This document shows, in pieces, positions 36,986-45,901 of a stretch of 53,874 nucleotides of DNA (position 1 is the stretch's first letter; the number at the start of each line of letters is the position of its first letter). Source of the stretch: an uncultured Rubritalea sp. (lineage in GTDB: Bacteria; Verrucomicrobiota; Verrucomicrobiia; Verrucomicrobiales; Akkermansiaceae); the NCBI GenBank assembly GCA_937981665.1, contig CALJOJ010000044.1, forward strand, positions 1-53,874. The letters run 5' to 3'. A program made the position numbers and the translations under genes. The notes beneath the pieces are model-generated. The model was not told where the DNA came from. It did not search any database and saw only the letters and a program-made list of their open reading frames with translations.

Positions 36986-37236
36986 CCACCCCAGAGAAAC
37001 TGCGCTGAAGGCACAGCAGAAATGAATCAACATCAAATCTCCTGACAGAAGATCATCTGCAAAGTCTAGGGCTTCAGCCCTAGATAAACCACACCCACAA
37101 AAAACTGTGCTGAAGGCACAGCGGAAATGAACACAACATCAAATCTCCTGACAGGAGATCATCTGCAAAGTCTAGGGCTTCAGCCCTAGATACACCCCGC
37201 CCAGAAAAACTGTGCTGAAAGCACAGCGGAAATGAA
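36986..37236. repeat. 105-bp tandem repeat (about 2.4 copies) with hairpins
   Basis: The unit has an exact 105-bp period (first copy from about 36986, second from about 37091, partial third from about 37196). It contains three palindromes: TGTGCTGAAGGCACA, CTCCTGACAGGAG and CTAGGGCTTCAGCCCTAG. The copies differ at a few bases, and the third stops after the first palindrome. The hairpin-rich unit without coding potential looks like a REP/BIME-type element, though no RAYT transposase is in the window. Confidence 0.85.
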
Positions 37237-37479
37237 AGAAGCTCGCAACTCAACATCCCAAACTACCTAACATTACAGCTTAATATCTAAGCTCTGCCAA
37301 CCTCGCGTGATCTTAAATATTTGAACATTAACATTCAATCATCTCGATGAAGAATAAAGAAGAACTTGAACCCATTAACCGCTAATGGTTAAATAAAAAA
37401 ATGATCATTATTTGGGATTCTTTGATGACTTATAAAAATTTGGAATTCTCCTCATACAAACCAACTATCCACCACACTC

Positions 37480-38308
37480 ATGCTAAAGAAACATTTTTCT
37501 GATTACCTTTTAGAAGTAAATAGAGAAGGTAGTGGCAAAGCCAGTGCCTACATTAGGGCAATTGATTTCTCAGAAGCCCGTGAGCTTCGCTGACTGTCAA
37601 AATCTATGGAACCTTACCTCTATTACCAGAGTACAAGACCTCTATACATTCACTTTAGCAGAGAAAAAGAAAGGAGATCAGAGCATCTGGGCGCTAGAAG
37701 GTATACCAAAGAGCTACTTACGTGATGGATTCTGTTCCGCTGCCCTAAATGCTTACCAAGATTTTTTAATCCAATTCCAATACGAGAATATTCTACTCAC
37801 CAAATTTAAAAATCATCAAGGCAACGAAGATGAATTAACAAAGAAGCTATCGGTGGATATAAACTATCCTACTCACCTTTTAGAAGATTTAGATAACCTT
37901 ACTGGTAAAGAAGTAATTCGCTCAGTCAAAACAAGGAGTAACCAGAACGTCTTTCGTAAAATGATACTCCAGATCTATGACAACTCATGTTGTATCACTG
38001 GCTTAAACATCCCAGAAGTCAATCGAGCCAGCCACATCATCCCATGGTCAGCTGACGTAAGTAAAAGGCTAGACCCCAGAAACGGCCTCTGCCTGTCCGC
38101 TACCTATGACGCAGCATTCGACCGTCACCTCATCAGCCTAGATAACGACTATCGCATCATCCTATCCAAGGACATAAAAGACCATTACACTAGCCAAAGC
38201 GTCGATCAGTATTTCCTAAAAAAAGAAGGTGATAAGATTAATCTACCTGCTAAATACAAGCCCGAACTCACCTATCTAGAAACCCACAGAAAAGCGGGTA
38301 GTTTTTAA
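37480..38308 (+). pseudogene. HNH endonuclease, apparently frameshifted
   Basis: The main frame (from GTG 37532) encodes 258 residues ending in a type-2 HNH domain: CCITGLNIPEVNRASHIIPW (H168), NGLCLS (N184) and DAAFDRHL (H199). These nucleases cut DNA and often lie in defence islands. Conserved N-terminal family sequence (MLKKHFSDYLLEVNREGSG) is encoded from ATG 37480 in the previous frame and ends at a stop near 37593. The two frames join around 37560-37575, so one base gained (or two lost) would explain it. Either the gene is broken, or the shorter protein from GTG 37532 is made, or frameshifting occurs. Confidence 0.75.
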
Positions 38309-38383
38309 AATCAACTACGCCATGAGATTCTAATAATGGATAGCGCTTCATGTATCATTCGCCAAACTTTGATACGTGTTAGA

Positions 38384-38772
38384 TTACTTAGGGCTTCCTG
38401 AAAAAGTCTCACGCGACTATTTCATCAGTGCAGCAGAGTCGTTCTTTAATGATAAGAGCTCCGAAAGCAATTCTGCCAGAGAGCGCTGGAGTACCCATTT
38501 TAGTCTTCTTGAATCCTTTGGAGTAGAGGGTTTGGGCTTCATCCCAAGGGACTAGTTGGCTTAATTTAATCCATCTGTTAGAGATTGGTAATTTACCGCC
38601 AAAAGGGTGGATGAAGTCGGTAAATTCAGTTTAATTTGGTTGTTGTCTAATCATGTGAGGTGCACGCTTTTTCAAAGCTTATAATAACATATCCGTGCAC
38701 TTCTAGCTCTAATATCATCCCAAAAGTTGTGTCCTGCATGCTTTGAAATCTTTTTCAGAAAGCCCTAAATAA
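38384..38772 (-). mobile_element. IS5-like element remnant with terminal inverted repeats
   Basis: Two inverted repeats of about 22 bp with two mismatches (38384-38407 and 38749-38772; core TTAGGGCTT-x-CTGAAAAAG) flank 340 bp. Inside is the N-terminal part of an IS5-type transposase. It lies between the HNH gene and the restriction-modification operon. Having both ends but no catalytic domain, it resembles a MITE-like deletion derivative, movable only by a related transposase elsewhere. Confidence 0.8.
38409..38654 (-). pseudogene. IS5 family transposase, N-terminal relic
   Basis: From ATG 38654 the minus frame reads MIRQQPN, then a stop at codon 8, then about 73 codons starting TEFTDFIHPFGGKLPISNRW and continuing IKLSQLVPWDEAQTLYSKGF. 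The segment ...MGTPALSGRIAFGALIIKERL matches the N-terminal domain of IS5-type transposases. The frame ends at 38409, and the DDE catalytic core is missing. Confidence 0.8.
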
Positions 38773-38822
38773 GAAGTATTTAATTCAACTAATTTAGGTT
38801 GGCGCAGGTTACCTCATGTTAA

Positions 38823-39914
38823 TTATTGTGTAAATCTTATCTGTAAATTTAAATTGATGAAAACATTGTCGTTATCTTTGTAGATTTTTCCGTAATCATG
38901 TCTACTTGTCGAAGGACTCTCAAATTTAGTATTATTTAGTAGATAATCCTCAAATAAATTTTTTCTTAGAAGGTGGTAAGAAATTAATTCACCGTCACTT
39001 TTAACAACGATATAACCGCCTGTAGCGTGATGTTTACCTGACCATTCTGACGCGGGAATCATACCTAAAGCTGATTCCGAGAGATATCTTTTAAGTTTGA
39101 ACTCGTAGAATGAATTGCATTTACGAAGTGGATAACCTAAGGGGTTTTCTTTATCCAAAATATCACACATAACTTTCATAGAAGAATTAATCCCTGAGTA
39201 ATGGTGTAATAAACATTCGCTTAAAATTTTTGCTATATCTCGATCAATGAGTAGTAGATTATCAGTATAAACATCTCCAAGTGCTGACTCAAATTCTAGC
39301 TTTGCTCCTATCTCTTCAAGCTTTTCAATGCGATCTTTAACTTTTCTCCGAGTCTTTATTGAGTTGATAGTTGCAATTTGTTCAGCTGAAATATTGCCGT
39401 TTATCCTGTATCTGAAATTTGTGTTTTTTTGAGATGCATTGACAAGAGAGCTTGGTGAGCCGAGTTGAGATTTCACACTAAACCCAAGGTTTTGATTAGT
39501 GGATGTATAGTGATCATGTATTAGAACCTCAATATCGGCTTTTCTTTTTGAATCAGCTTTAACCGATTCTACGCTAATTATCTTGAGAAAATTTGCTAGA
39601 GAGTCCGATAAACTACATGATCCTGACATAGACGATATTTCCTCAAAGAAAGTCGAAACATGCTTAGAGAATTTCTCGATTGGGATATTGCTAATTAGTT
39701 CATCATTACAAATTATGGAAATATTGTCTCCTACTCGTTCATAAAGTTTGCTAATTATTTGTTTATCTACTTTCTCATGTCGAGAGAGACCTACAACATT
39801 ATATGGGGCTTCACAGGATACGGATTGATCAATAGTGCCCTGTTTAAGTTCCCCATCTGCTAATAGTTTGATTAGAACATATGGCTCAGACCATTCTCCT
39901 TTATTTCCTTTCAT
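38823..39914 (-). CDS. Type II restriction endonuclease, HpaII family
   Basis: This 363-residue protein matches the HpaII restriction-endonuclease family at the N terminus (MKGNKGEWSEPYVLIKLLADG) and in the probable nuclease core KADIEVLIHD ... GFSVKSQLGSPSSLVNAS. Family members cut CCGG; that specificity is inferred here. The start overlaps the methyltransferase stop by one base (TAATG), so synthesis depends on methylase translation. The DNA is visibly more AT-rich than the flanking housekeeping genes, and codon choice differs, as expected of a horizontally acquired gene. Confidence 0.85.
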   Translation of the reverse strand: MKGNKGEWSEPYVLIKLLADGELKQGTIDQSVSCEAPYNVVGLSRHEKVDKQIISKLYERVGDNISIICNDELISNIPIEKFSKHVSTFFEEISSMSGSCSLSDSLANFLKIISVESVKADSKRKADIEVLIHDHYTSTNQNLGFSVKSQLGSPSSLVNASQKNTNFRYRINGNISAEQIATINSIKTRRKVKDRIEKLEEIGAKLEFESALGDVYTDNLLLIDRDIAKILSECLLHHYSGINSSMKVMCDILDKENPLGYPLRKCNSFYEFKLKRYLSESALGMIPASEWSGKHHATGGYIVVKSDGELISYHLLRKNLFEDYLLNNTKFESPSTSRHDYGKIYKDNDNVFINLNLQIRFTQ

Positions 39915-41158
39915 TATTTTAAGAAAAGGGTGTTAATTATTTGTTTTGCTGTAGCAGCTATTGCGGGTACAGCCACGGAGTTACCAAATTGTTTATAAGC
40001 ATTAGCATCAGCAACTACTATTCTAAATTTTTCAGGGTATCCTTGCAGTCTTGCCCATTCTCGTGGAGTCATTTTACGAATCCCTTCCCTATTAACGACT
40101 CCTTTGATGTGAGTAATAGGTGTGTAATCTGACAACCTATGATCTATTACTAAATTACGTTCTCTTCCCATTCCTCCACATACTACTGAGTTTGCAATTC
40201 CGTCATCTGGAATAATTGCATAACCAAACCCATTACCTTTTGCTTCATGTCTAGCTCTGTGATCTCTTAGTGTCTGCAGATACACGGTTGACATAAAGTA
40301 CTTCACTGAAACCTCTTCTTCTTCTTTTACGTCTGCGAAAGTAACTACTTTCTTTTTCTTTTGAGGATATTCAAATTCTTTAATATTTTCTTCAGGGTGA
40401 AATCCTACAATAAAAATCCTCTCCCTGTTTTGAGGAACACCATAGTCCTTCGCGTTCAGAATCTGAGGATCTGGAACATAATAGCCTAGGTCCTCTCTGA
40501 GAGTTTTAAGAATAGTTTTCAGAGTTTGTCCGCTTTTGTGGCTAATTAAACCTTTAACATTTTCTAAAAAAAATGCTCTCGGTTGCTTCTCTTTAATAAT
40601 TCTAGCTACGTCAAAAAACAGAGTGCCTCTCGTGTCCTCAAAACCTCCACGCTTGCCTGCTATAGAAAATGCCTGACAAGGAAAACCAGCGCATAGAATA
40701 TCATGATCAGGTACATCTTTTTCGGAAATTTTTGTGATGTCCCCGTATGGATAATCTCCGTAGTTAGCCTCGTAGGTCTGTTTAGCTGATTTATCCCACT
40801 CACTTGAAAAGACACATTTACCTCCGAGTGCTTGAAAAGCTACTCTGAAACCACCAATACCAGCAAACAAGTCGATGAATTTAAATTTGGGATTATTGGG
40901 AGCAGGAAAAGGAACGTCATTATTGGTAAGCTTGAAGTGTAATTGGTCTTCGGCTCCTTCATAAACTAATCTAGTGTCTGTAGCTTCAATCCCTATAAGC
41001 CTACAAAGATCTTCATAGATAAAATGATTTATTCCCGCTGGTTTAATCTCAGGTGAATCTAGAAAATGGGTAGCTATAGCTCTTTCATTTTCGATATCTT
41101 TAATAAGACCGCTATTTAAGACTTCCTCTAGAGCTTGAGGGTATTTAATTTTAAGCAT
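39914..41158 (-). CDS. DNA (cytosine-5) methyltransferase
   Basis: This 414-residue enzyme has an additional N-terminal region of about 90 residues, then motif I FIDLFAGIGGFR, the catalytic motif IV GFPCQAFS (Cys161), motif VI ENV (199-201), motif VIII QNRERIFIVGF and motif X QFGNSVAVP. The methylase would protect host sites, presumably CCGG, against the cognate endonuclease that follows it. It overlaps the controller gene by 8 bp and the endonuclease gene by 1 bp, an unusually tight operon. Confidence 0.94.
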   Translation of the reverse strand: MLKIKYPQALEEVLNSGLIKDIENERAIATHFLDSPEIKPAGINHFIYEDLCRLIGIEATDTRLVYEGAEDQLHFKLTNNDVPFPAPNNPKFKFIDLFAGIGGFRVAFQALGGKCVFSSEWDKSAKQTYEANYGDYPYGDITKISEKDVPDHDILCAGFPCQAFSIAGKRGGFEDTRGTLFFDVARIIKEKQPRAFFLENVKGLISHKSGQTLKTILKTLREDLGYYVPDPQILNAKDYGVPQNRERIFIVGFHPEENIKEFEYPQKKKKVVTFADVKEEEEVSVKYFMSTVYLQTLRDHRARHEAKGNGFGYAIIPDDGIANSVVCGGMGRERNLVIDHRLSDYTPITHIKGVVNREGIRKMTPREWARLQGYPEKFRIVVADANAYKQFGNSVAVPAIAATAKQIINTLFLK

Positions 41159-41384
41159 TTTTAACCCCCTCAGTTAGTTTACTAAGCTCAACTTCAAGAG
41201 CAGAACAAATTTTCAAAGCGGAAAGTATCGTCAAGTTTCTCTCTCCTCTTTCAACCCCCCCGATGTATGTCCTATCTAAATCAGCTTTCTCAGCCAATTC
41301 TTCCTGAGAAATTTGTTGAGACTCTCGAATTGTCCTTATAGTTTCACCCAGTTTTACAAGTGCTAAAATCTTAGTCTTTTGCAT
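41151..41384 (-). CDS. XRE-type controller (C) protein of the restriction-modification system
   Basis: About 77 residues from ATG 41384 (MQKTKILALVK), a size typical of C proteins. The helix-turn-helix reads ISQEELAEKADLDRTYIGGVERGERNLTI. An in-frame TTG five codons earlier is possible. A C-box lies 20-45 bp upstream. C proteins delay the endonuclease until the methylase has acted, and activate or repress their own promoter. Here the order is C, M, R in one operon, so its timing logic may differ from systems where C precedes R. Confidence 0.88.
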   Translation of the reverse strand: MQKTKILALVKLGETIRTIRESQQISQEELAEKADLDRTYIGGVERGERNLTILSALKICSALEVELSKLTEGVKNA

Positions 41385-41406
41385 CCTGCAATAATGCAAG
41401 AATGAC

Positions 41407-41431
41407 GACTATTAGTCCACGGACTATAAGT
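41407..41431 (-). promoter_or_regulatory. C-box operator of the controller gene
   Basis: On the plus strand GACTATTAGTC (41407-41417), CACG, and GACTATAAGT (41422-41431) form two adjacent sites for a dimeric C protein. The half-sites GACT/AGTC and the four-base spacer follow the established C-box pattern of PvuII- and Esp1396I-type systems. The minus-strand TATAGT between them could double as a -10 element. The site lies just upstream of the controller start. Confidence 0.82.
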
Positions 41432-41451
41432 ATCTTTTTCAGTTCCTGTAG

Positions 41452-41598
41452 CACCATGAATACTATGAACTCAAGCAAGCTACATCTATTGATATTTACG
41501 ACATCGATGAGCTGCATAAGAAGAAACGAATGGATCGTAGTCGCTTCATGGCAGTCACCTGCACATGGAAAGAAATCCGCGAAAGCCGAAAACCCTAA
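41452..41598 (+). pseudogene. C-terminal fragment of an unknown gene
   Basis: A 48-codon frame without a start, bounded by a stop at 41449 and TAA 41596, reads HEYYELKQATSIDIYDID and ends TWKEIRESRKP. It looks coding (charged, Asp/Lys-rich) and is cut off at the controller promoter, suggesting that insertion of the restriction-modification genes removed the rest. The family is not recognised. Confidence 0.45.
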
Positions 41599-41607
41599 GC
41601 AACCTCC

Positions 41608-43083
41608 CTACTCCGCAGTTTCTAACCTGACCTTGAAGAACATTTTCGGGTCAGTTGCTGTTGCAGCATAGGTGTATGAGGTAGATCCATCTAGACCATC
41701 CATGTTAGCAGTCACCTCGGTCCAGCTACCTTGCTCCAACGTGCTTGATTTTAACAATGTATAGAGTCGGTTGCTTTCACTGTTCCAGGTGATGATGAAG
41801 TTTCCTCCCTCTTGAGTGATCGAGGAGATTACAAACTGTGACTGGTCATCAGTCGGGTCTGTACCGGCATCATATTCCTCGTGATTTAGCTGACCGTCAC
41901 CATCAGAATCCAGAAGATCTGCAGCTTCGTAATCATTATCCGTAACTAGTCCGTATTTAGCTAACCAGCTGTAGGGAGTGCCATTACTGGTAAGGATGCC
42001 ATCGAAAATCTCATTCATGAGGACAACTGTGTCTGTTCTGAGGATAGATTGACTATCTGTTACATCCACATTCCATGTCCATGCTCCACCGGCTTTAAGA
42101 CAACGTCCCAACCAGTCTGAACCTTGTTCTTGTGTCCACACAAGGTCACCAGAATTCCAAGTCTCCTGAATAGGTATAAACATATGCCCCAGTGATACTT
42201 CATTATCCGCCTCGAAGTACCCCTCAGCAGTATCCTCAATAGCCGTTAGCATCGGTAAATTTACAGCATCACTAGAATTTAATTGAGCTATCGGTGTAGG
42301 GTGGCCAAAGGTGTAGTCCTCGTAGCCTGGGTTGTTATTAATAAGCGGCACTTTCTGACCGTCGTTAAAGGCAAGTACCGCATCTGGGTTATACGTTTTT
42401 ACCGTGTCATGGAGCAGCGGTATATTTCCATTACTAGCATGGTCGAACAACCAGCCATCGATCAATGTGCCATAACGCTCAGCATACTCATCAATGATCA
42501 CCTCCGCATAAGCCGTCTTGTAGGTATCAATAGAGGTATCACCGTATTCTTGAGTAACATAGGCGGCCCAGTTATCCATCGCTTGAGAGGTGAAGTTTCC
42601 ATCTGCATCCTCTACTCCGTCATAAGCGTTTGCAGCACCATGCTTTAACATCGCGGGTCCTTGGGTAGCGCAATAAGCAATGACCTTGATCCCTCTAGCC
42701 TGAAATGCCACCGCCATATCCATAAACAGATCTCTACCATTCATCGGGTCATTATCCGGGCTCGTAGGTGTCGCTCCAGGCGTGAGTAGGCTCAGCACTG
42801 AGTGAGGCGCTACATAAGCATCTCCATGAGCTGCATCTGATAAATTAAAAATAACATATGTCACTCCAGGCATTTCAGCTATCTGATCTGCTAAAATGTC
42901 TGCATCCCAGGAGTCCATATCAGCCTTATCATCAGCTTTGAAACGAAACCCTACTCCCCAAGCGCCAGACATCCATTGCGCATTATGTTCTTGAGCATAG
43001 GTGCTAGTACCCGATAAGACTGATACAGCAACTAAAATTTTTGCTATCTTAATTAGTTTTCTGGTAAGAATTTGTTTCATCAT
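41608..43083 (-). CDS. Secreted glycoside hydrolase-like protein (possible GH29 relative) with dockerin-like repeat
   Basis: This 491-residue protein has a signal peptide (to about TYAQ, residue 30). Residues 31-380 resemble a TIM-barrel glycoside hydrolase of the alpha-L-fucosidase (GH29) type: DGWLFDHASNGN and the preceding YAERYG could hold the nucleophile. It is followed by a calcium-binding type-3-like segment DSDGDGQLNHEEYDAGTDPTD (about 394-414) and a C-terminal beta domain ending MFFKVRL, common in secreted Verrucomicrobiota proteins. Substrate and family are uncertain. Confidence 0.6.
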   Translation of the reverse strand: MMKQILTRKLIKIAKILVAVSVLSGTSTYAQEHNAQWMSGAWGVGFRFKADDKADMDSWDADILADQIAEMPGVTYVIFNLSDAAHGDAYVAPHSVLSLLTPGATPTSPDNDPMNGRDLFMDMAVAFQARGIKVIAYCATQGPAMLKHGAANAYDGVEDADGNFTSQAMDNWAAYVTQEYGDTSIDTYKTAYAEVIIDEYAERYGTLIDGWLFDHASNGNIPLLHDTVKTYNPDAVLAFNDGQKVPLINNNPGYEDYTFGHPTPIAQLNSSDAVNLPMLTAIEDTAEGYFEADNEVSLGHMFIPIQETWNSGDLVWTQEQGSDWLGRCLKAGGAWTWNVDVTDSQSILRTDTVVLMNEIFDGILTSNGTPYSWLAKYGLVTDNDYEAADLLDSDGDGQLNHEEYDAGTDPTDDQSQFVISSITQEGGNFIITWNSESNRLYTLLKSSTLEQGSWTEVTANMDGLDGSTSYTYAATATDPKMFFKVRLETAE

Positions 43084-43273
43084 TGAAGGGATATAATAAG
43101 ACTACCTCAAATTATTCCTCATTCTTGCCAATGAAAACACTTAAACAGCTCTAAATATAGAACACTCGTTAGTAATAGTCTAAGCTCTTGATAGATATTC
43201 TTGAATGAACGCACTTCACAACGGAGACATAGTCTCGCAGATAAATAGCACTCAAATTCAGTCAATAGTATTA

Positions 43274-43720
43274 ATGGAAACCAATCCCTACCAACCACCA
43301 AGTTCTGAAATCAGTAAAAACACTGAATCAATAAGACCCCTTGAGAAGACACATTTCAAATTAGCTATCCTAGCTTGCTGTCTATATATTGCTCCTCTTT
43401 TAGGCCAGCTTGCTTCCTCTGTATATCTCGAATTTACCTTGAGAATTCTTAACTATGACAATACCCCCATTAATGTAGATAACATTAGTACTAGATTATA
43501 CGAGATCATGTACTTCTTCATAGCTACTTTATTCCTTGGCTTTATAGGCATTATCTTCATGCTGCTCACTATCAAGAAGTCTCCACCAGCTTGGTTCTAT
43601 TGTTCCGGTATGTTAATCTCAGCGCTCTGGGCAGTCGTCATCTTCCCACTAGGTCTCATAGTAGGTGTCCCGATGTTCATCACCTTTTTAATCAAGCGTA
43701 AGAACAATCAGCTAAGCTAA
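43274..43720 (+). CDS. Hypothetical membrane protein with NPYQPP motif
   Basis: About 148 residues from ATG 43274 (METNPYQPPSSE). A longer frame to 43205 adds a non-conserved stretch. Three membrane segments (about residues 30-50, 75-97 and 110-140) follow. An N-terminal NPYxPP is a recurring start of membrane proteins in Planctomycetota and Verrucomicrobiota. Function unknown. Confidence 0.6.
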   Translation: METNPYQPPSSEISKNTESIRPLEKTHFKLAILACCLYIAPLLGQLASSVYLEFTLRILNYDNTPINVDNISTRLYEIMYFFIATLFLGFIGIIFMLLTIKKSPPAWFYCSGMLISALWAVVIFPLGLIVGVPMFITFLIKRKNNQLS

Positions 43721-43806
43721 CGGAAAACTCATTAAATCCTAACTATCCCATTCTTAAATATAGAAAATATTTGGCAAATGCTGATTTTCTACTAATCTAC
43801 CAATAT

Positions 43807-44745
43807 ATGGAAGCTACAGCTATTGACCTTAAAGAAGAAATCTTACGCCTCAAAAAAGAACGTAATGCAGTGATTCTTGCTCACAACTACCAAGATGGTG
43901 AGATCCAAGACATTGCTGATTACGTGGGTGATTCACTCGGTTTAGCATATAAAGCTCAGCAGACTCCAGCGGATGTCATCGTATTCTGCGGTGTCCACTT
44001 CATGGCTGAAACTGCAAAAATTCTTAATCCACAGAAGACAGTTATTCTTCCAGATAAAGACGCTGGTTGCTCACTTGAGGAGTCATGCCCAGCAGAAGAT
44101 CTCGAAGCATTTATCAAGGCTAATGCTGAGAAAAACTACTACGTCATCGCTTATATTAACTGCTCAGGTGGTGTCAAAGCGCTCTGTGACGTCATTGTTA
44201 CTTCTGGAAATGCTGTCAAAATTGTCAACCAAGCCCCAGCTGACCGCCCTATCCTTTTCGTACCTGATGCTAATCTAGGCGCTTGGGTCATGGAGCAGAC
44301 TGGCCGTAAAATGGATCTCTGGCAGGGATCATGCTACGTCCACGTTGAGTTCACACAGAGCTCTATCAATAAGATCAAGCAAAAGCACCCTGACGCTCTC
44401 GTAGTCGCTCACCCGGAGTGCACCACAGCAGTACGACTCCTCGCTGATGAGGTCTGCTCTACTGAGAAAATGGTAGACTACTGTAAGAACGCACCAGTGA
44501 AAGACATCATCGTGGTGACTGAAAGCGGCATGCTTCACAGACTTCAAAAGGAAGCTCCAGATAAGAACCTTATCCCTGGACCTACAGATCACTGTGCATG
44601 TAATGACTGCAAATTTATGAAAATGAATACCCTGCAGAAGCTTCATGACTGCCTCAAGGATCTCTCCCCGTCTGTAGAAATGCCCGAAGACATCCGAGCT
44701 CGCGCAGAAGCTCCGATCATTAAGATGCTAGAGCAGTCTAAGTAA
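43807..44745 (+). CDS. nadA: Quinolinate synthase A
   Basis: About 312 residues from ATG 43807; a TTG start 12 codons earlier is less likely. The enzyme condenses iminoaspartate with dihydroxyacetone phosphate to quinolinate for NAD synthesis. It has the YQDGEIQDIADYVGDSL motif and cysteine ligands of the [4Fe-4S] cluster, with a C-terminal HCACNDCKFM. The nadB and nadC partners are not adjacent. Confidence 0.95.
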   Translation: MEATAIDLKEEILRLKKERNAVILAHNYQDGEIQDIADYVGDSLGLAYKAQQTPADVIVFCGVHFMAETAKILNPQKTVILPDKDAGCSLEESCPAEDLEAFIKANAEKNYYVIAYINCSGGVKALCDVIVTSGNAVKIVNQAPADRPILFVPDANLGAWVMEQTGRKMDLWQGSCYVHVEFTQSSINKIKQKHPDALVVAHPECTTAVRLLADEVCSTEKMVDYCKNAPVKDIIVVTESGMLHRLQKEAPDKNLIPGPTDHCACNDCKFMKMNTLQKLHDCLKDLSPSVEMPEDIRARAEAPIIKMLEQSK

Positions 44746-44774
44746 GACTTATCCACTCTCATACTTTCCATATC

Positions 44775-45791
44775 ATGAAAAAAATTCTAGTCACTGGTGG
44801 TGCCGGTTACATTGGTTCCCACACATGTGTAGAACTGTTAGATTCTGGCTACGAAGTCGTCATCGTGGATGATCTCTCTAACTCAGAACTAGAGCCAATG
44901 AAGCGTATCAAAGCCCTCACCGGCAAGTCACTCAGCTTCCACCAGGTAAACATACTAGACAAAGACGCCCTCAATGCGGTCTTTGAGAAAGAAGGAAACA
45001 TCGATGCTGTCATCCACTTTGCAGCTCTCAAGGCTGTCGGCGAATCTGTCGAACAGCCACTTCGCTATTATCATAATAACATCACTGGCTCACTCACCCT
45101 CTTCGAGGTCATGCAAGATCATGCTGTCTCTAAGATAGTGTTCAGTTCTTCAGCCACTGTCTATGGTGATCCAGAGACTATCCCTCTCACCGAGAAAGCC
45201 CCTATTCAGGCTACGAATCCTTACGGCCAGACCAAGGCGATGATGGAGCAGATCCTCATGGACACAGGAGAAACATACGACTGGGACGTCATCATTCTAA
45301 GATATTTCAATCCCGTGGGAGCTCACCCATCTGGCGAAATAGGTGAAGACCCTAACTATCCTAATAACCTTCTCCCATTCGTCAGCCAGGTAGCCGTCGG
45401 CCTACGTGAGCACGTGACTATCTTTGGAGATGACTATGACACCCCAGACGGTACTGGCGTGCGCGACTATATTCACGTCGTTGACCTAGCTAAGGCACAT
45501 GTGAAATCGCTAGAAAAATTTGCTACTACAGATCAAGAAACTCTAGTTTATAATATAGGCACAGGCGTCGGCTACTCGGTAAAAGAAATGGTAGAGACCT
45601 TCCGCGAAGTCTCTGGTAAGGAAATAAAAACCGTGACGGGACCGCGACGCTCCGGTGACATCGCCACCTGCATCGCAGACTCATCTCTCGCGAATACAGA
45701 TCTAAAATGGACAGCTGAATACGATCTCAAGGCGATGATCGAGTCAGCGTGGAACTGGCAGTCTAAGTACCCTAATGGCTATAAAGGATAG
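44775..45791 (+). CDS. galE: UDP-glucose 4-epimerase
   Basis: This 338-residue short-chain dehydrogenase-type enzyme interconverts UDP-glucose and UDP-galactose. The NAD motif GGAGYIGSHT, catalytic SSSATVYGDP (Ser) and Tyr-x-x-x-Lys (YGQTK) are present. It supplies sugar nucleotides for cell-surface polysaccharide. Confidence 0.96.
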   Translation: MKKILVTGGAGYIGSHTCVELLDSGYEVVIVDDLSNSELEPMKRIKALTGKSLSFHQVNILDKDALNAVFEKEGNIDAVIHFAALKAVGESVEQPLRYYHNNITGSLTLFEVMQDHAVSKIVFSSSATVYGDPETIPLTEKAPIQATNPYGQTKAMMEQILMDTGETYDWDVIILRYFNPVGAHPSGEIGEDPNYPNNLLPFVSQVAVGLREHVTIFGDDYDTPDGTGVRDYIHVVDLAKAHVKSLEKFATTDQETLVYNIGTGVGYSVKEMVETFREVSGKEIKTVTGPRRSGDIATCIADSSLANTDLKWTAEYDLKAMIESAWNWQSKYPNGYKG

Positions 45792-45901
45792 CGCAAGCTA
45801 GGTTTTTAGTGCTAGTTTCTGACTAGAGATAGTCCTATCAGGTCGGGCTTTCAGATCTCTGACCGATGCCCTTGAAGCATCTCTCTATGGAAACAAAACA
45901 C

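Noticed and set aside
36986-37236. Tandem repeat as a CRISPR array
   Set aside because: The 105-bp unit is repeated whole, with no variable spacers between short repeats, and no cas gene is in the window.
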